A program made the position numbers and the translations under genes. Of a DNA stretch of 51,488 nucleotides, positions 35,356 through 43,127 are shown one piece after another (the stretch's first letter is position 1; each line of letters opens with the position of its first letter). The DNA comes from an uncultured Prevotella sp. (GTDB taxonomy: Bacteria > Bacteroidota > Bacteroidia > Bacteroidales > Bacteroidaceae): assembly GCA_905202125.1 (NCBI GenBank), contig CAJKQX010000007.1, forward strand, positions 1 through 51,488, written 5' to 3'. The notes beneath the pieces are model-generated. The model saw only the letters and a program-made list of their open reading frames with translations, was not told the origin of the DNA and made no database searches.

Positions 35356-35363
35356 CAAAGTTA
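35356..35363 (-). promoter_or_regulatory. Likely -7 element of gapA
   Basis: TAACTTTG on the minus strand fits TAnnTTTG exactly; no TTTG box is visible at the usual distance. It implies an untranslated leader of about 130 bases. Confidence 0.5.
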
Positions 35364-35423
35364 CAAAATAATTTCTAATTTTGTATTGAATTACAGTATT
35401 AAATAATATAAAATATATTAAGC

Positions 35424-35840
35424 ATGAAAGGTTTTATAAAAGAATTCAAGGAGTTTGCCGTCAAAGGTAATGCCATCGATATGGCTGTGGGTGTAATTAT
35501 CGGTGGTGCTTTCGGCAAAATCGTGTCATCGATTGTCAACGATATCATTATGCCTCCGATTGGATGGATTATCGGTGGAGTCAACTTTCAGGACCTCAAA
35601 GTGACGTTACCTCAAATGAATGTGGGCAGCGAGACCCTTGCTCCCGCTACTATCAATTATGGTAGTTTCATACAAACATTCATCGATTTCATTCTTATCG
35701 CATTCTGTGTATTCCTGATGGTAAAGATTATCAACCGCCTCACAAAGAAAAAGGAAGAGGCTCCGGCACCTGCCGCCCCGGAACCGACAAAAGAAGAAAT
35801 ACTACTTACAGAGATTCGCGACTTGCTCAAAAACAAATAA
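35424..35840 (+). CDS. mscL: Large-conductance mechanosensitive channel
   Basis: MscL opens under membrane tension and releases solutes during osmotic downshock. The 138-residue product begins MKGFIKEFKEFAVKGNAIDMA, split as EFKEFAVKGNAIDMAVGV, which contains the N-terminal amphipathic helix. Helix 1 runs through AVGVIIGGAFGKIVSSIV and helix 2 through FIDFILIAFCVFLMVKI. A Lys/Glu/Pro/Ala-rich linker and the C-terminal bundle helix (TKEEILLTEIRDLLK) follow. Length is normal. It diverges from gapA and has its own terminator. Confidence 0.96.
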   Translation: MKGFIKEFKEFAVKGNAIDMAVGVIIGGAFGKIVSSIVNDIIMPPIGWIIGGVNFQDLKVTLPQMNVGSETLAPATINYGSFIQTFIDFILIAFCVFLMVKIINRLTKKKEEAPAPAAPEPTKEEILLTEIRDLLKNK

Positions 35841-35855
35841 GTCAAGTTCATAAAT

Positions 35856-35906
35856 AACCGCAAGATTCCTTCTTTAAATTATCCCATGATGAATCCTGCG
35901 GTTTTT
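35856..35906 (+). terminator. Terminator of mscL
   Basis: Thirteen-base arms (AACCGCAAGATTC and GAATCCTGCGGTT, one mismatch) are followed by TTT and further T-rich sequence. It lies 15 bases after the mscL stop codon. Confidence 0.8.
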
Positions 35907-35967
35907 CATTTTACGACATCAGTCATCCCATCCTGTTCACGAGAATTATCAATTGCCTATATTCAAA

Positions 35968-35999
35968 TTTTGTTTTTTTAAACAAAAGCAGTACCTTTG
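35968..35999 (+). promoter_or_regulatory. Promoter of the SulP transporter gene
   Basis: TTTTG (35968-35972), a 19-bp spacer and TACCTTTG (35992-35999) match the Bacteroidetes consensus fully. The transcript would have a leader of about 80 bases. Confidence 0.75.
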
Positions 36000-36089
36000 C
36001 AAAAAATATTAACATACATTTTATTATTGTCACAGTTCAGGATGACTTTATAAAAAGGTTGACAAATACAATCAAAAGCAAGATTCATA

Positions 36090-37775
36090 ATGAAAACATT
36101 TGTATTCAAGCCAAAACTGTTTTCCACATTAAAGGGATACAACAGAAAAACGTTTATGGCAGATCTGATGGCCGGCATCATTGTAGGCATCGTGGCTTTG
36201 CCTTTGGCAATTGCCTTCGGTATCGCTTCCGGCGTATCTCCCGAAAAAGGTATTATCACTGCTATTGTGGCCGGATTCATCATTTCGGTGGCCGGAGGTA
36301 GCAAAATACAGATTGGAGGTCCCACCGGCGCATTCATCATCATCATCTACGGCATCATACAGAAATATGGTTTTCAGGGACTGACAATAGCCACACTGAT
36401 GGCAGGCATTTTCCTTATATTATTTGGAATTCTGCGTCTCGGAACAATCATCAAGTATATTCCCTATCCCATAATAGTGGGTTTCACGAGCGGAATTGCC
36501 GTTACTATTTTTACTACTCAGATTAAAGACTTGTTCGGACTAACAATGGCAGATGTGCCATCCGATTTCATAGAAAAATGGATAGCATACATTCATGATT
36601 TCGGGACAATCGATCTATGGAGCTCAGTAATCGGAATATTGAGCATCGTGGTAATTGTTTTAAGCCCCAGACTGAGCAAAAAGATACCGGGATCTCTTAT
36701 CGCCATCATCCTTATGACTTTGCTTGCACTGTTGTTGAAAAATCATTTCGGGGCCACTACAATCGAGACCATAGGCGACAGATTTGCCATAAATTCGCAA
36801 TTGCCCGAAGCTCAATTACCGACTTTATCATGGGACACGATAAAGGCTCTTGTTCCTCCGGCATTGACCATTGCCATACTCGGAGCCATCGAGAGTTTGC
36901 TGTCGGCTACCGTGGCTGATGGTGTCATCGGCGACCATCACGACTCCAACACCGAACTTATAGGTCAGGGATTGGCCAACCTCGCCACTCCTCTCTTCGG
37001 CGGAATACCTGCCACCGGTGCCATAGCCCGTACCATGACCAATATTAATAATGGTGGACGCACCCCGATTGCGGGTATTGTTCATGCAGTAGTGCTGTTG
37101 CTGATATTTCTTTTTCTCATGCCATTGGCACAATACATACCGATGGCGTGCCTTGCGGGAGTTCTCGTTGTGGTGTCATACGGCATGTGCGGATGGCGCT
37201 CGTTCCTTCTTCTCCTGAAAAATCCCAAAAGTGATGTGACCGTATTGATCATAACATTCTTGCTCACAATAATATTCGACCTTACCGTTGCCATCGAAGT
37301 AGGACTGGTGATAGCCTGTCTGTTGTTCATGAGACGAATGGCCGAAACCACTGACGTGAAGGTTATTCTTGACGAAATCGACCCGAACGACGAAACAGAT
37401 TTAAAACTTGAGAACAACGAGCATCTCGTCATTCCTCACGGAGTGGAGGTATACGAGATAAACGGACCATATTTCTTCGGTGCCGGCAACCGTTTCGAAG
37501 AAATCATGGCGGGGTTCGGTGATCGTCCGAAAGTGAGAATCATCAGAATGAGAAAAGTACCGTTTGTCGACTCAACTGGAATACACAACCTCACCAACCT
37601 CTGCACAATGAGCAAGAAGGAAGGCATACAGATTGTACTCTCCGGTGTCAACCCTAATGTACACAGAGTGCTTGAGCATGCCGGTTTCTACAATCTGGTG
37701 GGCAAAGAGAATATCTGCAGCCACATTAATATTGCAATTGCAAAAGCTAAGGAATACGTTGACAACCGGCAATAA
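36090..37775 (+). CDS. SulP-family inorganic anion transporter with STAS domain
   Basis: SulP proteins move anions such as sulfate or bicarbonate across the inner membrane. The 561-residue product has the SulP membrane part with about 12-14 helices (residues about 20-420). It includes DLMAGIIVGIVALPLAIAFGIASG, split as ALPLAIAFGIASG, and GGIPATGAIARTMTNINNGGRTPIAG (part: GGIPATGAIARTMTN). A cytoplasmic STAS domain follows (about 448-560), with FVDSTGIHNLTNLC. Gene-specific substrate cannot be told from sequence. It is transcribed alone, and a hairpin overlaps its stop codon. Confidence 0.93.
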   Translation: MKTFVFKPKLFSTLKGYNRKTFMADLMAGIIVGIVALPLAIAFGIASGVSPEKGIITAIVAGFIISVAGGSKIQIGGPTGAFIIIIYGIIQKYGFQGLTIATLMAGIFLILFGILRLGTIIKYIPYPIIVGFTSGIAVTIFTTQIKDLFGLTMADVPSDFIEKWIAYIHDFGTIDLWSSVIGILSIVVIVLSPRLSKKIPGSLIAIILMTLLALLLKNHFGATTIETIGDRFAINSQLPEAQLPTLSWDTIKALVPPALTIAILGAIESLLSATVADGVIGDHHDSNTELIGQGLANLATPLFGGIPATGAIARTMTNINNGGRTPIAGIVHAVVLLLIFLFLMPLAQYIPMACLAGVLVVVSYGMCGWRSFLLLLKNPKSDVTVLIITFLLTIIFDLTVAIEVGLVIACLLFMRRMAETTDVKVILDEIDPNDETDLKLENNEHLVIPHGVEVYEINGPYFFGAGNRFEEIMAGFGDRPKVRIIRMRKVPFVDSTGIHNLTNLCTMSKKEGIQIVLSGVNPNVHRVLEHAGFYNLVGKENICSHINIAIAKAKEYVDNRQ

Positions 37776-37798
37776 CCACTAATGGCTATGCCGGTTTT
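37764..37798 (+). terminator. Terminator overlapping the sulP-type gene stop
   Basis: AACCGGCA (37764-37771) pairs with TGCCGGTT (37789-37796), which is followed by TT. The left arm includes the last codons of the gene. The T-tract is short, so it is weaker than the hairpin at 37987. Confidence 0.5.
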
Positions 37799-37856
37799 CA
37801 ATGATAAATCGTCTGATGAAACAGGGGTGGACGCTCATTATCCAAATTCCAAAACA

Positions 37857-37944
37857 GTACAGGGCTTTTGTACGGTCAATACAGAGCCTCTGTACTGACC
37901 GTACAAGGTTCATGTACCGGCCGTACAAAGGCACTGTACTAAAA
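37857..37944. repeat. Four-unit tandem array, 22-bp period, GTACA/TGTAC dyads
   Basis: GTAC (once ATAC) occurs at 37857, 37870, 37879, 37892, 37901, 37914, 37923 and 37936, with spacing alternating 13 and 9. This defines four 22-bp units starting at 37857, 37879, 37901 and 37923. Each has the form GTACA-N7-TGTAC with small changes. Unit one and the next also pair into a long hairpin (37868-37906, arms of 11 and 7 bp). No spacers separate the units. Confidence 0.88.
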
Positions 37945-37986
37945 TCATAGAGTGGTTTATGCTACCGCAACCGGTATTATACTAAC

Positions 37987-38026
37987 AAGAAGAGGTCACA
38001 CCATTAATCAGTTGTGACCTCTTCTT
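37987..38026. terminator. Bidirectional terminator between convergent genes
   Basis: Perfect 14-bp arms (AAGAAGAGGTCACA and its complement) surround a 12-base loop. The stem ends in CTT followed by ATTT on the plus strand. Placed between two convergent genes, it likely serves both. Confidence 0.78.
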
Positions 38027-38107
38027 ATTTCTCAAAGCCTCATTCAACAGGATTGAAGCTATGTTTTGATGTAATCAAAATCTCACTTTTTCAGGTAAAA
38101 TTCAAGT

Positions 38108-38560
38108 TTATCTTATTCTATCGGCAGCCCTCACAAGCTTCTCGTCGGCAAGGATTGCCTTTCTTGCCATAATGTAAAGGATGAGGGATATCAATGGGAA
38201 ACAAGATGCAACGGCAACATGATACGTTGCGTCCGAATGTCCGGCCAACTTGACACTTATCACATATACCACATACCATGCGATCTGCAAGAATATATTC
38301 ATGAGACACAGACGGCTCTGATAGATTCTGTTCTTGAACGACATGATGGCAGTCAGATTCAGCGGGCACGACACAAGCAGGACAAGAAACAATCCGGCTA
38401 CCGTGTAATCGTGCTTGCCATTATTGACAATCCACAGATTATACATCTGCGAGTCAACTCCCATTCCATTTGGTTCAAAACTCCCCAACGGAAGACACAT
38501 GCACACAAGTGTCAGTATGAACGCAAGACTGAGAAAAACGGTTTGTTTGCGCTGTAACAT
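38108..38560 (-). CDS. DUF4293 family membrane protein
   Basis: The 150-residue product has four predicted membrane helices (about 8-26, 53-72, 81-104, 113-132) and the N-terminal MLQRKQTVFL signature of the Bacteroidetes DUF4293 family. Function is unknown. Its start codon shares one base with the rpoZ stop (TAATG), so translation is probably coupled. It is the last gene of the bamD-rpoZ-DUF4293 unit. Confidence 0.85.
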   Translation of the reverse strand: MLQRKQTVFLSLAFILTLVCMCLPLGSFEPNGMGVDSQMYNLWIVNNGKHDYTVAGLFLVLLVSCPLNLTAIMSFKNRIYQSRLCLMNIFLQIAWYVVYVISVKLAGHSDATYHVAVASCFPLISLILYIMARKAILADEKLVRAADRIR

Positions 38561-38898
38561 TATACCAATTCCGGATTGTTATCTTTTGAAGGATCGCGAT
38601 AATAGATATTCTGATCTTCAAATTCCTGTGTTGCCAACAATGTAGGTTTGGGAAGTTTCTCATAATAACGTGAGATTTCTATCTGCTCACGGTTTTCGAA
38701 AACTTCTTCCAAAGAGTCGTTATAAGAAGCGAACTCGGCCAATTTCTTATTGAGGTCCTGCTTTATCTCCACGCCAATCTGATTTGCCCGCTTTGAAATT
38801 ATAGCCACACTCTCATAAATATTACCGGTTTCTTCACACAAATCCATAATATTGCGTGTTACGGTATTAACCGGTGCCTTTGACTTTTTGTAATCCAT
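38560..38898 (-). CDS. rpoZ: RNA polymerase omega subunit, Bacteroidetes type
   Basis: Omega helps fold and hold the beta-prime subunit. The 112-residue product has the TRNIMDLCEETGNIYESVAIISKRANQI region (part: NIYESVAIISKRANQI), matching the omega/Rpb6 fold, with a Bacteroidetes-type C-terminal extension (FENREQIEISRYYEKLPKP). It lies 6 bases after bamD and overlaps DUF4293 by one base. Identification relies on the conserved N-terminal helices and the gene order. Confidence 0.85.
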   Translation of the reverse strand: MDYKKSKAPVNTVTRNIMDLCEETGNIYESVAIISKRANQIGVEIKQDLNKKLAEFASYNDSLEEVFENREQIEISRYYEKLPKPTLLATQEFEDQNIYYRDPSKDNNPELV

Positions 38899-38904
38899 AT
38901 TATA

Positions 38905-39732
38905 TTAATCTTTAGTAATTTCCTTGCATTTAGCGATAAATTTCTCAGCCATCGCCTTATCCTTCGAATCGGGAAACTCATTGATGAAACCATAGCATTC
39001 ATCCTCAGCATCCTGAAAACGCTCCAGCTTCTTTTCATCAACACTCTGTTGAGCCAACTCATACTTACTTCTCATAATGAGCAGTGCGAATTTCTCGCGC
39101 AATGATGTGTAAGGATATGATTTGAGAGCATTTTGAGCGGTGATTATACTTGCCTCGTAATTGTTTCCGCCGTAAGTGCAATTGCCAAAATACTGTCCCA
39201 TGTCATAATACAATTGGGCCGTATAGAATTCCTTCTGCACCAACTTATCCTGCAATTCAAACAATCGCTGTTGCGCCTGCGCCTTATAAACGGCATTGGG
39301 ATACAGGTCAAGATATTCCTGAAAAGCGGCAATAGCGGTCACCGTGCGCGACTGGTCCAACCGTGGTTCGGGTGTACTCATATAATAGCTTTGGCCGACA
39401 TAGAATTCTGCTTCCTCGGCATAAACACCTTTGGGATAACTGGTAACGTATTTTTTGAATGTAGCGGCAGCTCCTTCATAGTCTTTGCTGCAATATTCGG
39501 ACATAGCCAACATGTAAAGACTCTCCTGCGCGTTGTCCGTTCCCTTCATATAGGTCACCAGATCCTGCAATAAGGTTGAGGCTTTCACATATTTACCTTT
39601 GGCAAAAGATTCTTTTGCATATTCATATTTGAACGCATTATCCGAAGTCTTGTAGACATGATTGAACTCATTGGAACAACTCGAAAACACGAGAGCCGAT
39701 AACGAGATAATGCAAAAAAGAGTTTTCTTCAT
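38905..39732 (-). CDS. bamD: Outer-membrane assembly lipoprotein BamD
   Basis: BamD is the essential TPR lipoprotein of the BAM complex that inserts outer-membrane barrels. The preferred start at 39732 gives MKKTLFCIISLSALVFSSCSN, whose lipobox ends at Cys19. Five TPR-like repeats follow (for example KYVKASTLLQDLV, then KDYEGAAATFKKYVTSYP). The product is 275 residues. A longer frame beginning with TTG at 39753 is rejected because that codon overlaps the -7 element. The first gene of an operon with rpoZ and a DUF4293 gene, it has a full-consensus promoter. Confidence 0.93.
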   Translation of the reverse strand: MKKTLFCIISLSALVFSSCSNEFNHVYKTSDNAFKYEYAKESFAKGKYVKASTLLQDLVTYMKGTDNAQESLYMLAMSEYCSKDYEGAAATFKKYVTSYPKGVYAEEAEFYVGQSYYMSTPEPRLDQSRTVTAIAAFQEYLDLYPNAVYKAQAQQRLFELQDKLVQKEFYTAQLYYDMGQYFGNCTYGGNNYEASIITAQNALKSYPYTSLREKFALLIMRSKYELAQQSVDEKKLERFQDAEDECYGFINEFPDSKDKAMAEKFIAKCKEITKD

Positions 39733-39750
39733 ACTTAAATTTTTGAATTG

Positions 39751-39781
39751 CAAAATTACATATTATTCATTTATCCACAAA
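39751..39781 (-). promoter_or_regulatory. Promoter of bamD-rpoZ-DUF4293
   Basis: On the minus strand TTTG (39781-39778), a 19-bp spacer and TAATTTTG (39758-39751) match the consensus. The expected leader is only about 12 bases. Confidence 0.75.
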
Positions 39782-39843
39782 GTAATATATAGCTTTTTTA
39801 GCAAAAAATCACCTTTATGTTATATTATTGCAACCTTTTTTAT

Positions 39844-39851
39844 TATTTTTG
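39844..39851 (+). promoter_or_regulatory. Likely -7 element of uvrB
   Basis: TATTTTTG fits TAnnTTTG and lies 25 bases before the uvrB ATG at 39877. It lies downstream of an alternative ATG at 39817 and so argues against that start. Confidence 0.5.
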
Positions 39852-39876
39852 TCGACCTTTATTCAAACTGTTCGAT

Positions 39877-41943
39877 ATGAATTTCAAGCTGACATCAAAA
39901 TTCTTACCAACCGGAGACCAGCCGGAAGCGATAAAGCAACTGACCGATGGAATCAACGAGAACGTAAGATCGCAGGTACTGTTAGGAGTTACCGGTTCGG
40001 GCAAGACATTCACTATGGCAAATGTCATTGCCAATATCAACAGACCCACACTCATCCTCAGTCATAATAAGACGCTTGCTGCCCAGCTCTATGAGGAGAT
40101 GAAAAGTTTCTTCCCGGACAATGCTGTCGAATATTATGTTTCTTACTACGATTATTATCAGCCTGAAGCATATCTGCCGACAACAGACACATATATAGAA
40201 AAAGATTTGGCCATAAACGACGAAATAGACAAGTTGCGTTTGTCGGCCGTGAGCGCGTTATTGTCCAGACGCAAGGATGTAGTGGTCGTTTCGTCTGTCT
40301 CGTGCATCTACGGTATGGGCGGGCCGACGGCCATGGCGGACAGCATCATCAGCATACGCAAGGGACAGAATATAGATCGCAATGTCTTTCTCAGAAAACT
40401 TGTCGATGCCTTGTATATTCGCAACGACATCGAACTGAAACGGGGAAATTTCAGAGTAAAGGGAGACACCGTAGACATCTTCATGGCTTACAGCGACAAT
40501 ATATTAAGAATTGTGTGGTGGGACGATGAGATAGATGAGATAGAAGAGCTTGACAACGTCACTTACCATAGGATAATGTCTTTTGAGGAATACCAGATCT
40601 ATCCGGCCAACCTGTTCGTCACATCCAAAGAGCAGACCAATGCCGCAGTGCGGATGATACAGGACGATCTTGTCAAACAGATAGCTTTCTTCGAAGATTT
40701 GGGCGATCATATCAAGGCGCAACGTATTAAGGAACGTGTGGAATACGACATGGAGATGATAAAGGAGCTCGGCCATTGCAGCGGAATAGAGAACTATTCA
40801 CGATATTTCGATGGTCGCGAGGCGGGTGAACGTCCATATTGCCTTCTCGATTTTTTCCCGAAAGACTTTCTGCTCATCATCGATGAGAGTCATGTCAGTG
40901 TGCCGCAGATCAACGCTATGTACGGAGGCGACCGCGCCAGAAAGCAGAACCTTGTGGAATACGGTTTCCGGCTTCCGGCGGCATTCGACAACCGTCCGTT
41001 GAAATTTGAAGAGTTCATGAGCATGATCAATCAGGTAATCTATGTCTCGGCCACTCCCGCCGACTTTGAACTGGAAGAGTCCGAGGGTGTTGTCGTAGAG
41101 CAAATCATCCGCCCTACGGGGCTCCTTGACCCGATAATCGAGGTCCGGCCATCCGAGAATCAGATCGATGATCTCATGAACGAGATAATAGAACGCGGTG
41201 AGAAAGAAGAACGCGTACTTGTCACAACGCTCACAAAAAGGATGGCGGAGGAACTGACGGAATATCTCATAAGTCATGAAATAAGGGCAACATATATTCA
41301 CAGTGATGTGGCAACACTCGACCGAGTGAAAATCATGAACGACCTGAGGGCCGGCATTTACGATGTGCTCGTGGGTGTCAATCTGCTTCGCGAAGGTCTC
41401 GATCTACCCGAGGTGTCGCTCGTCGCCATACTCGATGCCGACAAAGAAGGTTTCCTACGCAGCCGACGTTCGTTGACTCAGACAGCCGGGCGAGCAGCCC
41501 GCAATGTCAATGGCAAGGTCATAATGTATGCCGACTGCATAACGGAAAGCATGCAGAAAACCATCGATGAGACCGCAAGAAGGCGTATCATACAATTAAA
41601 TTACAACAAAGAGCACAACATTACTCCAAAGCAAATCACAAAAGAAATAAAGGGGTCGCTCACACCAAACAGTACGCCGGACACGATAACAACGCCCACG
41701 GAGCGTTCGAAAGTGGTGGAATACAAGCCGTATATCGAACCCACCCGTGAGGCATTCGCCGCCGACCCTGTGATGAAAATGATGAACAGGAAACAACTCG
41801 AGAAAAGTATTGCCGACACCACGGCACTGATGAAACAGGCCGCCAAAGACCTCGATTTCCTTCAAGCGGCGCAATATCGTGATGAAATCATACGTCTGCA
41901 AGCTATTCTTGATGATATGCACCCGAAAGACAAAAGCGAATGA
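39877..41943 (+). CDS. uvrB: Excinuclease ABC subunit B
   Basis: UvrB verifies DNA damage and loads UvrC in nucleotide excision repair. The 688-residue product starts MNFKLTSKFLPTGDQPEAI. It has Walker A GVTGSGKT (37-44), the beta-hairpin segment YYDYYQPEAYLPTTDTY, Walker B LLIIDESHVS, helicase motif QTAGRAARN and the C-terminal UVR motif (DLDFLQAAQYRDEIIRLQ) for contact with UvrC. A 20-residue N-terminal extension from an upstream ATG is rejected because of the promoter position and because UvrB starts here in relatives. It diverges from bamD. Confidence 0.97.
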   Translation: MNFKLTSKFLPTGDQPEAIKQLTDGINENVRSQVLLGVTGSGKTFTMANVIANINRPTLILSHNKTLAAQLYEEMKSFFPDNAVEYYVSYYDYYQPEAYLPTTDTYIEKDLAINDEIDKLRLSAVSALLSRRKDVVVVSSVSCIYGMGGPTAMADSIISIRKGQNIDRNVFLRKLVDALYIRNDIELKRGNFRVKGDTVDIFMAYSDNILRIVWWDDEIDEIEELDNVTYHRIMSFEEYQIYPANLFVTSKEQTNAAVRMIQDDLVKQIAFFEDLGDHIKAQRIKERVEYDMEMIKELGHCSGIENYSRYFDGREAGERPYCLLDFFPKDFLLIIDESHVSVPQINAMYGGDRARKQNLVEYGFRLPAAFDNRPLKFEEFMSMINQVIYVSATPADFELEESEGVVVEQIIRPTGLLDPIIEVRPSENQIDDLMNEIIERGEKEERVLVTTLTKRMAEELTEYLISHEIRATYIHSDVATLDRVKIMNDLRAGIYDVLVGVNLLREGLDLPEVSLVAILDADKEGFLRSRRSLTQTAGRAARNVNGKVIMYADCITESMQKTIDETARRRIIQLNYNKEHNITPKQITKEIKGSLTPNSTPDTITTPTERSKVVEYKPYIEPTREAFAADPVMKMMNRKQLEKSIADTTALMKQAAKDLDFLQAAQYRDEIIRLQAILDDMHPKDKSE

Positions 41944-42076
41944 CCGTCAAAATGTGCTGCCATTTATAGTAACTATTTGTATCTGAACAGTTAAAGATTA
42001 CTAATAATTAAATTGTGTGTTGATAAAACCTACGGTTTGTTGTAGGGTAGGATTTTTAGGTTTCTTGTATTTCGTT

Positions 42077-42084
42077 TATATTTG
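42077..42084 (+). promoter_or_regulatory. Likely -7 element for the two secreted-protein genes
   Basis: TATATTTG fits TAnnTTTG and lies 35 bases before the ATG at 42120. A weak hairpin (about 42026-42050) just upstream may end the uvrB transcript. Confidence 0.55.
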
Positions 42085-42119
42085 CAGAATATTGACGACA
42101 AGACCAAATCATATACAAT

Positions 42120-43112
42120 ATGAGAAAGTTTATACTATTATGCTTGGCATTAGCAATGTGCAGTTCAAATCCTGTCAATGCCCAATTCCTGAAAAAACTC
42201 GGTAAAGCTCTCGACAAGATAGGGCAAACGGTAGATAAAATCAACGGTGGAGACAATCAAATAGGCAATACCGTCAAGATAGGCAACATGACATTGACAG
42301 CCTATGGCGACAATCCCGGTGTAGGTTTCAACTATCAGGGATGCTATCGCAAGGACGGACGCGTATTGTTCTACTTCCAGTTGCCCAGTCAAGGACAGAA
42401 GGATGTTGAGAATATCTGGATAAAAAACTACGAACCCAACGAAACGGTGGTTTACGGCAGTGACGGAAAGAAATACAACATATCGCTCATTGTCATTGGC
42501 GAGAGCCGAAGCAGTGAGGGGCTTAGCGTCAACCTCCCCGCAGGAGGCTTCGTCAATGGTGTACTCGTAATTGATGCACCAGCCTCAGCAAAGACATTGA
42601 GCAGGGTGATACTCAACTGCACGGGTCAGTATCATAATGACGCGTCGACACACAACTACCGGTTTGTCATCAGCAACATTCCAATAGAAGAAATGCCAAA
42701 GGAAGAGATTTCTGACGCCACTTACACAAAACCTGCAGAAGGCTGGATGCTCACAGCCGAAGGTGTAGGTCCTTGCAAGATTGGTGCCAAAACATCTGCC
42801 ATGCCGGCAAAGGTTGATGGACTATACGACAAAGTGGAAGGAGACAACGAATACAAATACGTGTATCTCGGAGAAAAACATGTAATGTCGCTCACTTGCT
42901 CCTCAGGTGTCATCGTGGGCATACAACTGGCAAATGAGACTGTTGGAGTTAAAGTAGGGACTAAGATTTTCCGCATTGGTGGCAACGCAGATTTGCTGAA
43001 AAAGCAGTCTGGCGTGAAAGGTGTCACCTACAACGATGATGCCGTGTACAATAATATTCGATTCACTGGACACGACGGAGAGATAGAGAGCATAGCCATC
43101 GGAAAACAATAA
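42120..43112 (+). CDS. Secreted protein of unknown function
   Basis: I do not recognise this 330-residue protein with certainty. A signal peptide (MRKFILLCLALAMCSSNPVNA) is followed by a short amphipathic stretch (FLKKLGKALDKIGQTVDKI). A beta-rich domain (about 50-195) resembles stress/adhesion beta-sandwiches in pattern only. The C-terminal part (about 205-330) contains VGPCKIGAKTSAMPAKVDGLYDK (part: GPCKIGAKTSAMPAKVDGLY), a pattern seen in small exported proteins with a GxGPIxxG start. It lies 15 bases before the YD-repeat gene and is probably co-transcribed. It is likely periplasmic or surface exposed. Confidence 0.7.
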   Translation: MRKFILLCLALAMCSSNPVNAQFLKKLGKALDKIGQTVDKINGGDNQIGNTVKIGNMTLTAYGDNPGVGFNYQGCYRKDGRVLFYFQLPSQGQKDVENIWIKNYEPNETVVYGSDGKKYNISLIVIGESRSSEGLSVNLPAGGFVNGVLVIDAPASAKTLSRVILNCTGQYHNDASTHNYRFVISNIPIEEMPKEEISDATYTKPAEGWMLTAEGVGPCKIGAKTSAMPAKVDGLYDKVEGDNEYKYVYLGEKHVMSLTCSSGVIVGIQLANETVGVKVGTKIFRIGGNADLLKKQSGVKGVTYNDDAVYNNIRFTGHDGEIESIAIGKQ

Positions 43113-43127
43113 GAAAAAAATACTAAT

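Larger units (their letters stand above)
37776..38107. other. Intergenic region between the SulP gene and DUF4293 gene (332 bases)
   Basis: No gene is visible between these convergent genes. The region holds the end of one terminator, a four-unit 22-bp tandem array rich in GTAC (37857-37944) and a strong bidirectional terminator (37987-38026). Confidence 0.8.

Noticed and set aside
39733..39753. Upstream TTG start for bamD
   Set aside because: The codon overlaps the -7 element; the ATG at 39732 begins a clear lipoprotein signal peptide.
39817..39876. Upstream ATG for uvrB
   Set aside because: It lies upstream of the likely promoter and adds 20 residues not found in UvrB proteins.
42026..42057. 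Terminator of uvrB
   Set aside because: The stem is only about 6 bp and the T-tract is interrupted; not strong enough to list as a feature.
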